A stretch of 6,467 nucleotides of DNA, taken from Vicinamibacteria bacterium (GTDB lineage: Bacteria > Acidobacteriota > Vicinamibacteria > Vicinamibacterales > 2-12-FULL-66-21). Position numbers and translations under genes: made by a program. Positions within the stretch are counted from its first letter, which is position 1. Each line of letters begins with the position of its first letter. The stretch lies in contig JAICSD010000265.1 of NCBI GenBank assembly GCA_025937075.1, positions 1-6,467 of the forward strand, written 5' to 3'. Under the pieces are notes generated by a model. That model searched no databases and was not told the origin of the DNA. It saw only the letters and a list, made by a program, of their open reading frames with translations. This document shows, piece by piece, positions 1 through 5,626 of this stretch.

Positions 1-70
1 CTGGTTAAGTTCTCCTGGTTAAGTTCTCCTGGTTAAGTTCTCCTGGTTAAGTTCTCCTAGTTAAGTTCTC
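1..70. repeat. 14-bp tandem repeat array (5 units, cut by window edge)
   Basis: Five head-to-tail copies of CTGGTTAAGTTCTC fill positions 1-14, 15-28, 29-42, 43-56 and 57-70. The first four are identical and the fifth has a single G-to-A change at position 59. The array begins at base 1, so it probably continues to the left. The unit length equals two heptamers. Read on the minus strand, the direction of the neighbouring gene that ends at 135, each unit is purine-rich and contains an AGGAGA-like word. Read on the plus strand it is pyrimidine-rich. There are no spacers between units, so it is not CRISPR. Function is unknown. Confidence 0.9.
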
Positions 71-126
71 CTGGTCTCCTGATCTCCTGTTGAAATTCTC
101 TTGATCTCCTGAACTCCTGTGATCCC
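71..126. repeat. degenerate tail of the tandem array (8-bp and 14-bp units)
   Basis: The array decays into related units: CTGGTCTC (71-78), CTGATCTC (79-86), a 14-mer CTGTTGAAATTCTC (87-100), TTGATCTC (101-108), CTGAACTC (109-116) and CTGTGATC (117-124). The 8-bp forms look like the 14-mer with an internal 6-bp deletion, so the block seems built from a long and a short version of one unit. It ends about 10 bp beyond the stop codon of the isomerase-like gene, so a transcript of that gene would run into it. No stem with a T-tract is visible. Confidence 0.7.
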
Positions 127-134
127 GCGGAGCG

Positions 135-1037
135 TTACAGGTTCGCGATTAGCACGTCGTAGATCTTCTGCACGTTCTCGTACGGATCGCCCTGCCCCAC
201 CGCCTCGATCGAATACAGCCCCTTGTAACCGAGCTCCGTGGTCAACGCGAGCGCGGCGGGCAGATCGTACCGCGCGGGGTTCAGCTTCACGTGCGTGTTG
301 CCGACCGTAAACGGGAACATCGCGCGCATCCCCGCGTGCTGCACCTCCTGCTCGCCGAAGTTGCCGATGTCGACGTTCGCGTACGTGCCGGATGCCTTGA
401 TGATCTCCGTCAGCAGGATGTAGGCGGGAGGCGGCGGTGGACCGTCCGGTGCGGGAGTCGCGCCGCGTCCGCGCCCGCCGCCCCCGCGCGGTTCCATCGA
501 GACCTTGACGCCTTTCGACTTGCCGTAGTCCCCCATGATCTTCAGCGTCGCAATCGCGGCGTCCTTCGTCTCGGGCGTCGGCCGTCCCTGATTGACCATC
601 ACGCGCGGCGACCCCAGCTCCACCGCGTGATCGATCCAGCGCTTCGTCAGATCCACCGCCTGCGCGCGGAGCACCGGGTCGGGCGATGAAATGTTCATCT
701 CCTCGAATTCCAGGTTGATGTTCGAGACCTGCGATTTCGCCTTCGCGAGCCGCGCGCGGAACTCCTTGAACACCGACGGCTCCGTCGAGCCGAAGTGATC
801 GTGCTGCACTTCCACGTTGTGCACGTGGTAGCGGTCCGCGAACATCTCTGGAATATCGAACAAGTCCAGCGTGCGCCCGGGCTCTTCCGGGCGTCCCCGC
901 ACGTGGATGATGCGATCGAAGCTGTAGGTCATGATGGCCAGCCGCGCCAGCTTCGCGGGGTCGGGGGTCTGCCCCCAGACGCGCCGTGCAGCCGTGAGCG
1001 CCACTGTGGAACCGATGAGAAACTCCCGACGATTCAT
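135..1037 (-). CDS. Tat-exported sugar phosphate isomerase/epimerase-like TIM-barrel protein
   Basis: This 300-residue protein resembles the AP endonuclease 2/xylose isomerase-like TIM-barrel family (sugar phosphate isomerase/epimerase). Seen: an N-terminal twin-arginine leader (NRREFL at 2-7, then a short hydrophobic stretch, likely cleavage near 22-23), a first strand at about 33-38 (LAIMTYSF), and acidic/His residues at strand ends that fit the family's divalent-metal ligands: E182 (VSMEP), D223 (NVDIGNFG), H249 (NTHVKL) and E278 (YSIEAV). These are assigned by eye. The start is supported by GAGGAG 5 nt upstream of the ATG. Oddity: directly after E182 there is a Gly/Arg then Pro-rich insert (about 185-204, bases 426-485), expected to be a disordered loop near the active site. 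Substrate is unknown; exported members are common beside carbohydrate oxidoreductases. The gene is divergent from the PQQ/cytochrome gene, with a 90-bp gap. Confidence 0.85.
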   Translation of the reverse strand: MNRREFLIGSTVALTAARRVWGQTPDPAKLARLAIMTYSFDRIIHVRGRPEEPGRTLDLFDIPEMFADRYHVHNVEVQHDHFGSTEPSVFKEFRARLAKAKSQVSNINLEFEEMNISSPDPVLRAQAVDLTKRWIDHAVELGSPRVMVNQGRPTPETKDAAIATLKIMGDYGKSKGVKVSMEPRGGGGRGRGATPAPDGPPPPPAYILLTEIIKASGTYANVDIGNFGEQEVQHAGMRAMFPFTVGNTHVKLNPARYDLPAALALTTELGYKGLYSIEAVGQGDPYENVQKIYDVLIANL

Positions 1038-1042
1038 TCCTG

Positions 1043-1048
1043 CTCCTC
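1043..1048 (-). promoter_or_regulatory. ribosome binding site of the isomerase-like gene
   Basis: GAGGAG on the minus strand lies 5 nt before the ATG at 1037. It fixes that start in preference to the longer open frame, which runs upstream to about 1104. Confidence 0.7.
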
Positions 1049-1049
1049 G

Positions 1050-1078
1050 TTGCGTGAATTGGACGTTGTGCGGATAAT
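1050..1078 (+). promoter_or_regulatory. candidate sigma70-type promoter for the PQQ/cytochrome c gene
   Basis: TTGCGT (1050-1055) and GATAAT (1073-1078) are separated by exactly 17 bp. GATAAT matches the -10 consensus at five of six positions, while the -35 matches only at TTG. A start near 1085 would leave a leader of about 40 nt before the ATG at 1128. The same AT-rich island reads TATTAT on the minus strand (1079-1074), so it could also serve as a -10 for the divergent isomerase gene, although no good -35 is visible on that side. Promoter consensus in this phylum is not well defined, so this is tentative. Confidence 0.35.
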
Positions 1079-1108
1079 ACCGCAGGGCTCGATTTGCCGA
1101 TCACAACG
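1064..1108. promoter_or_regulatory. inverted repeats in the divergent intergenic region, possible operator
   Basis: Two nested symmetries are visible. TGCGG (1069-1073) and CCGCA (1080-1084) form a perfect dyad around ATAATA, centred on the proposed -10 box. CGTTGTG (1064-1070) and CACAACG (1102-1108) form a 7-bp inverted repeat with a 31-bp gap. A regulator bound here could act on both divergent genes. Arms this short can arise by chance, and no regulator gene is present in the window. Confidence 0.25.
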
Positions 1109-1118
1109 CACCGCCTCG

Positions 1119-1123
1119 GGAGG
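1119..1123 (+). promoter_or_regulatory. ribosome binding site of the PQQ/cytochrome c gene
   Basis: GGAGG lies 4 nt before the ATG at 1128. It selects this start over the open frame that extends upstream to 795, which would overlap the divergent gene and lacks a signal peptide at its beginning. Confidence 0.75.
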
Positions 1124-1127
1124 GCAG

Positions 1128-3422
1128 ATGAAATCGGGACGTGGACTCGCCGCCTTTCGAATTACCGCCGCCGTGCTGACGCTTGCCGCTGCCGCCGGCA
1201 TCTCCGCAGCGAGCCGTGACACGCGCGAGTGGCGCGACTACGGCGGCGGACCCGACAACTCGAAGTTCAGTACGCTGAAGCAGATCGACAAGTCCAACCT
1301 GCACACGCTCGAAGTGGCCTGGACGTATCCCTACGGCGAGACGCTGTTCAACCCGATCGTCGTACACGGAACGATCTACGGCAGGGGGCGCAACAGCTCG
1401 CTCGTGGCGCTCGACGCCGCAACAGGCAAGGAGATCTGGATCCACGAGGGGCTCGAGGGTATCACCCGCCGCGGCGCGAACTACTGGGAGAGCAAGGACG
1501 GGAAGGATCGACGTCTGATCTTCAGCGTCAACGACTACTTGCAGGAGGTTGACGCGACGACGGGGAAGACGATTCGGTCGTTCGGCAACGACGGGGCCGT
1601 CGATCTTCGGGAGGGACTCGGGCGCGATGCGAAGCAGATCGGCCGCATCCAGTCGAACACGCCCGGCAAGATCTTCGAGAATCTGCTCCTTCTCGGTTCG
1701 GCCACCGGCGAGGCGTATTTCTCGCCGCCGGGCGATCTGCGCGCGTTCGATGTCGTCACCGGCAAGGTCGTCTGGCAGTTCCACACCGTCCCGCATCCCG
1801 GCGAGTTCGGCTACGACACGTGGCCGAAGGACGCCTGGAAGTACGCCGGCGGCACGAACACGTGGGGAGAGATCACGATCGACGCGGAACGGGGGATCGC
1901 CTACTTCCCCACTGGCTCGAGCACGTTCGACTTCTACGGTGCCGATCGCCACGGCGCGAATCTCTTCGCGAACTGCCTGCTCGCGCTCGACGCGCGCACG
2001 GGCAAGCGCCTGTGGCACTTCCAGAACGTGCACCACGATCTCTGGGATTACGACAACACGTCGGCCCCGCAGTTGACGACGATCCACCAGAACGGCAAGG
2101 CGATTCCGGTGGTCGCGATGGCCGGCAAGACGGGATTCCTCTACGTCTTCAATCGCGTCACGGGTGAGCCGATCTGGCCGATCGAAGAGCGTCCGGTCCC
2201 GACGAAGACGGAAGTGGCGGGCGAAGAGGTGTATCCGACGCAGCCCTTCCCCACGAAGCCCGCGCCATTTGCCCGGCAGAAGTTCACCGTCGACGACATC
2301 AATCCGTACATGCTCACGGCGGACGAGCGCGAGAAGTTCACGAAGCGGATTGCCGCGGCGCGAAACGAAGGCTTGTTCACGCCGATCGGGTTCAGCGAAG
2401 CGATCCACATGCCCGGCAACAACGGCGGCTCGAACTTCGGGAGCACGTCGGCGAACCCGAACGACGGCACCGTCTACGTGATCAGCTACGACATCCCCGC
2501 AATCATGCGGCTGCTCACGCCGGAAGAAGCGCGGGCGCGCGGCGAGCGCGGCCGTGGCGGCGCGGGTGGACCGGGCCTCACGATCTTCCAGCAGAACTGC
2601 GTCGTCTGCCACGGCGCCGATCGTGCGGGGACGCCGAATGGCGCATCGCTTCTGGGCGTCGCGACTCGGCTGTCGCCCGAGGAAATGCACAACGTCATCG
2701 AGAACGGCCGCGGACGCATGCCGCCGATGGGGTCGAACCTCAATCCCACCGATATCGACTCGGTCGTCACGTATCTCACCAATGCGGACAACGGCGGCCG
2801 CGGCGGACGCGGACGTGGCGGCTTGCTGTTCAAGGATCTGCCGCCAGGACCCGTCGTCGAAAAAGGGCCTGCGCTCGTCAGAGAGGGCGGCGGCCGCGGG
2901 CCGGGCGGCCGCATCGGCGGCGCGTCGCAGGCGTATCCCGAGGGCGTCGATGCGCCCGCCGAACGCTACACGATGAACGGCTACGGCCTCTACTCGAACA
3001 TCGTGAAGCCGCCCTACACCACGCTGACGTCGTACGACTTGAACAAGGGCGTGATCAAGTGGCAGGTCCCGCTCGGCGACGATCCGCGGCTGGCCGCCGA
3101 AGGGGTGACGGGAACGGGCACCGCCGGCGACTTCAAGTTCGGCGTCATTCCGACGGCGAGCGGCCTCGTGTTCGTCGCAGGCGGCGACGACAAGCTGCAC
3201 GTGTACGACGCCGATACCGGCAAGCAGCTGTGGGAGAGCCCACTCGGCGCGGCGAGCCGTGGAATCCCCGCGATGTACGAGCTGAACGGCAAGCAGTATC
3301 TGCTCATGACCGCATCCGACCCCGGCGTGGGCCCGAATCGCGTGCCGCGTCCCGATCTGCCGCGCGGCTTCGTCGTGTTCACGCTGCCGGACAAGAAGAA
3401 GCTGACGACGGCGCAGAAGTAA
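1128..3422 (+). CDS. secreted PQQ-dependent dehydrogenase (glucose dehydrogenase-like) with an inserted cytochrome c domain
   Basis: This 764-residue quinohaemoprotein is predicted to oxidise a sugar or polyol in the periplasm and pass electrons from PQQ to its own haem c. Residues 1-28 form a Sec-type signal peptide. Propeller W-motifs (x-D-x-x-T-G-K-x-x-W) are visible near 91-106, 138-152, 204-218, 284-298, 338-352, 633-647 and 690-704. HHDLWDYD (302-309) with D307, and K334 in AGKTG, match in context and 27-residue spacing the catalytic Asp466/Lys493 pair of E. coli membrane glucose dehydrogenase. A single c-type haem site CVVCH (491-495, bases 2598-2612) with a likely Met ligand at M531 (RMPPM) lies inside the propeller, about 482-553, not at the C-terminus as in type II quinohaemoprotein alcohol dehydrogenases. 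Arg/Gly-rich tracts bracket it (469-483, 556-565, 586-599). There are no N-terminal membrane helices beyond the signal and no vicinal Cys pair. Substrate is unproven. Confidence 0.9.
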   Translation: MKSGRGLAAFRITAAVLTLAAAAGISAASRDTREWRDYGGGPDNSKFSTLKQIDKSNLHTLEVAWTYPYGETLFNPIVVHGTIYGRGRNSSLVALDAATGKEIWIHEGLEGITRRGANYWESKDGKDRRLIFSVNDYLQEVDATTGKTIRSFGNDGAVDLREGLGRDAKQIGRIQSNTPGKIFENLLLLGSATGEAYFSPPGDLRAFDVVTGKVVWQFHTVPHPGEFGYDTWPKDAWKYAGGTNTWGEITIDAERGIAYFPTGSSTFDFYGADRHGANLFANCLLALDARTGKRLWHFQNVHHDLWDYDNTSAPQLTTIHQNGKAIPVVAMAGKTGFLYVFNRVTGEPIWPIEERPVPTKTEVAGEEVYPTQPFPTKPAPFARQKFTVDDINPYMLTADEREKFTKRIAAARNEGLFTPIGFSEAIHMPGNNGGSNFGSTSANPNDGTVYVISYDIPAIMRLLTPEEARARGERGRGGAGGPGLTIFQQNCVVCHGADRAGTPNGASLLGVATRLSPEEMHNVIENGRGRMPPMGSNLNPTDIDSVVTYLTNADNGGRGGRGRGGLLFKDLPPGPVVEKGPALVREGGGRGPGGRIGGASQAYPEGVDAPAERYTMNGYGLYSNIVKPPYTTLTSYDLNKGVIKWQVPLGDDPRLAAEGVTGTGTAGDFKFGVIPTASGLVFVAGGDDKLHVYDADTGKQLWESPLGAASRGIPAMYELNGKQYLLMTASDPGVGPNRVPRPDLPRGFVVFTLPDKKKLTTAQK
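2571..2786 (+). other. embedded cytochrome c domain of the PQQ dehydrogenase
   Basis: Residues about 482-553 of the protein read as a compact mono-haem cytochrome c: an N-terminal helix (LTIFQQN), CVVCH followed by GADRAGTP, a middle segment with GASLLG, the Met-loop GRGRMPPMG, and a C-terminal helix (IDSVVTYL). The class resembles the cytochrome_CBB3/cytochrome c mono-haem families. Propeller sequence resumes after it with a recognisable W-motif at 633-647, so the haem domain is an internal insertion and the frame is intact. Confidence 0.85.
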
Positions 3423-3449
3423 CCTGCGCGGGGAGCACAACGTCTGCGC

Positions 3450-3476
3450 GCGTCGGATGCAGATGGCATCCGCCGC
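3450..3476 (+). terminator. candidate hairpin terminator after the PQQ/cytochrome c gene
   Basis: GGATGC (3455-3460) pairs with GCATCC (3466-3471) across a 5-nt loop. The stem extends by C3454-G3472 and, past one mismatch, by three more pairs (3450-3452 with 3474-3476). It lies 28 nt after the stop codon. No T-tract follows, so it may act only as a transcript 3'-end stabiliser, or not at all. Confidence 0.35.
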
Positions 3477-3600
3477 CGGCCGCCGTCTTCGGACGTCGGG
3501 AACGCCACGATGAATCGCGTCGCCAATTTCCAGCTTCGCCGAGACATGGCTTCGCGGTGAGCTCGCCGTCCTCCAACGGCGTCCGGGGACGGATACCATC

Positions 3601-3624
3601 CGCGCCCGCGCGGTGCGGGGCGCG
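3601..3624. other. GC-rich inverted repeat upstream of the GGT-family gene
   Basis: CGCGCCCGC (3601-3609) pairs with GCGGGGCGCG (3615-3624) with one bulged base and a 5-nt loop, giving a nine-pair, all-GC stem about 75 nt before the start of the GGT-family gene. It could be leader structure or a weak terminator for upstream transcripts. In DNA this rich in G and C such stems are also expected by chance. Confidence 0.25.
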
Positions 3625-3683
3625 TTGTGGGTCGACGCGACCTCTGCCTCGCGCGACTCACGCCTTTAGGCCGGAAAACGCGC

Positions 3684-3694
3684 GGGAGGCGAGG
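3684..3694 (+). promoter_or_regulatory. ribosome binding site of the GGT-family gene
   Basis: GGGAGG (3684-3689) and a closer GAGG (3691-3694, 5 nt from the ATG) precede position 3700. They support that start, which places a signal peptide at the N-terminus. Confidence 0.65.
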
Positions 3695-3699
3695 ACAAC

Positions 3700-5550
3700 A
3701 TGCACAGCTCGGGAAAGATCGTCGTCGCCGCTCTGATCATTCTGTTCATCGGCGCATCGGGCGCCTCGCCGGACGCTGACCAGCGGCCGCCCGTCATCGG
3801 CCGCACGGCGGGCGTGTCCGCCGGACATCCGCTGACGACGGCGGCGGCGTTCGAGACGCTGATGAAGGGCGGCAACGCATTCGACGCGGGCGTCGCGGCC
3901 ATGCTCGTCGGCGGCGTCGTCGAGCAGGACCTCTACAGCCTCGGCGGCGAAGGGCTCGTGCTCGTGTACCCGCGCAGCACGCGGAAAGTCGTCTCGATCG
4001 TCGGGCAGGGATGGGCCCCGAAGGGCGCGACCCTCGAGTGGTACACGAGCCGAGGCAAGACGATGAACGGCGTGGGCCTCGACCCTGCGGTCGTGCCGGG
4101 TGTGATCCACGCGGCGCTCACGGTGCTCGAGCGGTGGGGGACGATGAGCTTCGAGCAGGTCTCGGCGCGCGCGATCGATTACGCGGAGAATGGCTTCGCG
4201 CTCCGGCCGCGGACGACGGAGGCGATCGACAAGAATCGCGCCTTCATCGATGCGTGGCCCGACAACAAGCGGATGTGGGTGAAGGAGGATGGGTCGCCGT
4301 ACAAGGCTGGCGACACCATCAAGCTGCCAACGCTCGCGTATACGCTGCGGCGGATGGTCGAGGCGGAACGTGGCGCCGCGAAGAAGGGGCGCGCCGCCGG
4401 AATCGCTGCCGCGCGTGACAGGTTCTACAAGGGGGACATCGCGCGCGAGATGGTGTCGTTCCTGAAGCAGCATGGGGCGCCGTTCGAGCTGGACGACTTC
4501 TCGGAGTTCTTCGCGCGCGTCGAAGAGCCCGTCTCGACGACCTATCGCGGGTACGACGTCTACAAGCAGGCGTTCGGCAGCCAGGGACCCACGCTGCTCG
4601 AAGCGCTGAACATCCTCGAGCAGTTCGATCTCAAAGCGATGAAGCGCAACAGCGCCGACTACCTGCACACCGTCGTCGAGGCGTTGAAGCTCGCGTACGC
4701 CGACCGCGACTCGTACTACGCCGATCCGGCGTTCGTCGACATTCCTGCCGAGGGGCTCCTGTCGAAGGCTTACGCGAAACAGCGCGCGGCGCTGATCGAC
4801 CCGAAGCACGCCTCACGCGCCTACGTTGCCGGCAATCCGCTTGCGTTCGATTCGACGGTCAAGACGTGGAAGTACTGGATCGCGAACATGCCGGACGCGG
4901 TGGAGACGACCTCGTCGCCGGGCAACGGCACGCCGATTCGCGAGCCGTTCGAGAAGGATACGACGCACATCTCCGTGATCGATCGGCAAGGGAACGTGTT
5001 CGACTGCACGCCCAGCGGCGCCTGGATTCCAAGCGCGGTCGTCCTTGGATCGACGGGCATTCCGATGAGCGTGCGCGGCGAATCGTTCTGGCTGGACAAG
5101 GATCGCGCGGCGCAGCTGCGCCCGCGGTCGCGTCCCCGCTACACCCTCACGCCCAGCATCGTCCTGCACAACGGCGAGCCGTTCCTGGCCATCGGCACGC
5201 CGGGCGGCGACAACCAGGAGCAGACGATCCTGCAGACGCTCCTCGACGTCATCGAGTTCTGGCCAGACTGGTATCCCAACCTTCACGAGGCGTTCCGCTG
5301 GCCGCGGGTACAGACGCTTCATTTCTACGGATCCTTCTGGCCCCATCCCGCAGGGTTCAACAAGCTGAACGTGGAGGCGGATATTCCGGATGCGGTGTTC
5401 GAGGATCTGCGCTCGCGCGGGCACGACGTGAGCCGCATTCCGGCATTCAGCATCCCGAGCTGCGCGACCGCCGTGCTCGTTGATCCCGTGACCGGCAATC
5501 GCATCGCCGGCGCGGACCCGCGGCGGGACTGCTACGCGATGGCGTACTGA
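3700..5550 (+). CDS. secreted gamma-glutamyltransferase-family Ntn hydrolase (non-classical type)
   Basis: This 616-residue protein belongs to the gamma-glutamyltranspeptidase family, whose members cleave themselves and use the freed N-terminal Thr to attack an amide. Residues 1-22 form a signal peptide (IVVAALIILFIG core), implying a periplasmic location. The large-subunit part runs from about 30 to 420, with the family start GHPLTTAAAFETL near 42-54 and GGNAFDAGVAA near 58-67. Cleavage is expected between D420 and T421 (DTTHISV; Thr codon at 4960), leaving a 196-residue small subunit. The small subunit carries the GTPGG turn (499-503) and GADPR (604-608). By eye-alignment, binding residues of E. 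coli GGT differ: Arg114 to L112, Asn411 to A441, Gln430 to R459, Asp433 to S462, Ser462-Ser463 to Y481-T482. The segment TPGGDNQEQ is typical of a broad 'GGT family protein' subgroup of unclear substrate. It is convergent with the following PQQ dehydrogenase gene. Confidence 0.88.
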   Translation: MHSSGKIVVAALIILFIGASGASPDADQRPPVIGRTAGVSAGHPLTTAAAFETLMKGGNAFDAGVAAMLVGGVVEQDLYSLGGEGLVLVYPRSTRKVVSIVGQGWAPKGATLEWYTSRGKTMNGVGLDPAVVPGVIHAALTVLERWGTMSFEQVSARAIDYAENGFALRPRTTEAIDKNRAFIDAWPDNKRMWVKEDGSPYKAGDTIKLPTLAYTLRRMVEAERGAAKKGRAAGIAAARDRFYKGDIAREMVSFLKQHGAPFELDDFSEFFARVEEPVSTTYRGYDVYKQAFGSQGPTLLEALNILEQFDLKAMKRNSADYLHTVVEALKLAYADRDSYYADPAFVDIPAEGLLSKAYAKQRAALIDPKHASRAYVAGNPLAFDSTVKTWKYWIANMPDAVETTSSPGNGTPIREPFEKDTTHISVIDRQGNVFDCTPSGAWIPSAVVLGSTGIPMSVRGESFWLDKDRAAQLRPRSRPRYTLTPSIVLHNGEPFLAIGTPGGDNQEQTILQTLLDVIEFWPDWYPNLHEAFRWPRVQTLHFYGSFWPHPAGFNKLNVEADIPDAVFEDLRSRGHDVSRIPAFSIPSCATAVLVDPVTGNRIAGADPRRDCYAMAY

Positions 5551-5556
5551 CGCTGT

Positions 5557-5626
5557 CGGGATCCGGGATCCGCGGTTCGGGGTTCGGGATCCGGCTCGGG
5601 TTGGAAGTTAGATGTTGGGCGTTCTT
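5557..5626. repeat. 7-bp-period repeat array in the convergent intergenic spacer
   Basis: From 5557 the sequence can be cut into successive heptamers in one register: CGGGATC, CGGGATC, CGCGGTT, CGGGGTT, CGGGATC, CGGCTCG (to 5598), then GGTTGGA, AGTTAGA, TGTTGGG, CGTTCTT (to 5626), running into the stop codon of the minus-strand gene. Two unit flavours share the 7-bp period, one CGGGATC-like and one nGTTnGn-like. The array fills nearly the whole spacer between two convergent stop codons (5550 and 5627). It recalls heptanucleotide short tandemly repeated repetitive elements known from cyanobacteria. No strong terminator stem is evident; GGATCC words at 5566-5571 and 5587-5592 could pair weakly. 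Confidence 0.7.

Larger units (their letters stand above)
3423..3699. other. non-coding gap between the PQQ dehydrogenase and GGT-family genes
   Basis: No convincing gene is seen in these 277 bp. The only starts in it lead to very short frames or to frames that shadow the flanking genes. It holds two GC-rich hairpins, listed separately, and just before 3700 the ribosome binding site of the next gene. No clear -35/-10 pair was found. The length and hairpins suggest that the two plus-strand genes are transcribed separately. Confidence 0.5.

Noticed and set aside
1..126. CRISPR array
   Set aside because: Units are 14 bp or 8 bp and directly adjacent, with no unique spacers between them and no cas genes nearby.
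1059..1078. TTGGAC (1059-1064) as the -35 box for GATAAT (1073-1078)
   Set aside because: The spacer would be only 8 bp. TTGCGT at 1050, with a 17-bp spacer, is the better partner.
61..1104. A 347-codon minus-strand frame covering the isomerase gene in another phase and entering the repeat array
   Set aside because: The composition is low-complexity Arg/Gly/Ala with no motif. The frame at 135-1037 has the Tat leader and metal-ligand motifs.
795..1127. N-terminal extension of the PQQ dehydrogenase frame
   Set aside because: It would overlap the divergent isomerase gene, encodes no recognisable domain, and would bury the signal peptide that begins at 1128, where there is a good ribosome binding site.
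3510..3560. A 16-residue open frame in the gap before the GGT-family gene
   Set aside because: It has only a weak GGGA upstream, no recognisable sequence, and a length expected by chance.
1101..3599. An 832-codon open frame on the minus strand opposite the PQQ/cytochrome c gene
   Set aside because: Its translation is Arg/Ala/Val-rich with no recognisable domain. The plus-strand frame has clear propeller and haem motifs. Long antisense frames are expected in GC-rich coding DNA.
3658..4809. A 383-codon open frame on the minus strand opposite the GGT-family gene
   Set aside because: It is rich in Arg, Val and Glu without family motifs, and overlaps a well-supported gene with a ribosome binding site and signal peptide.
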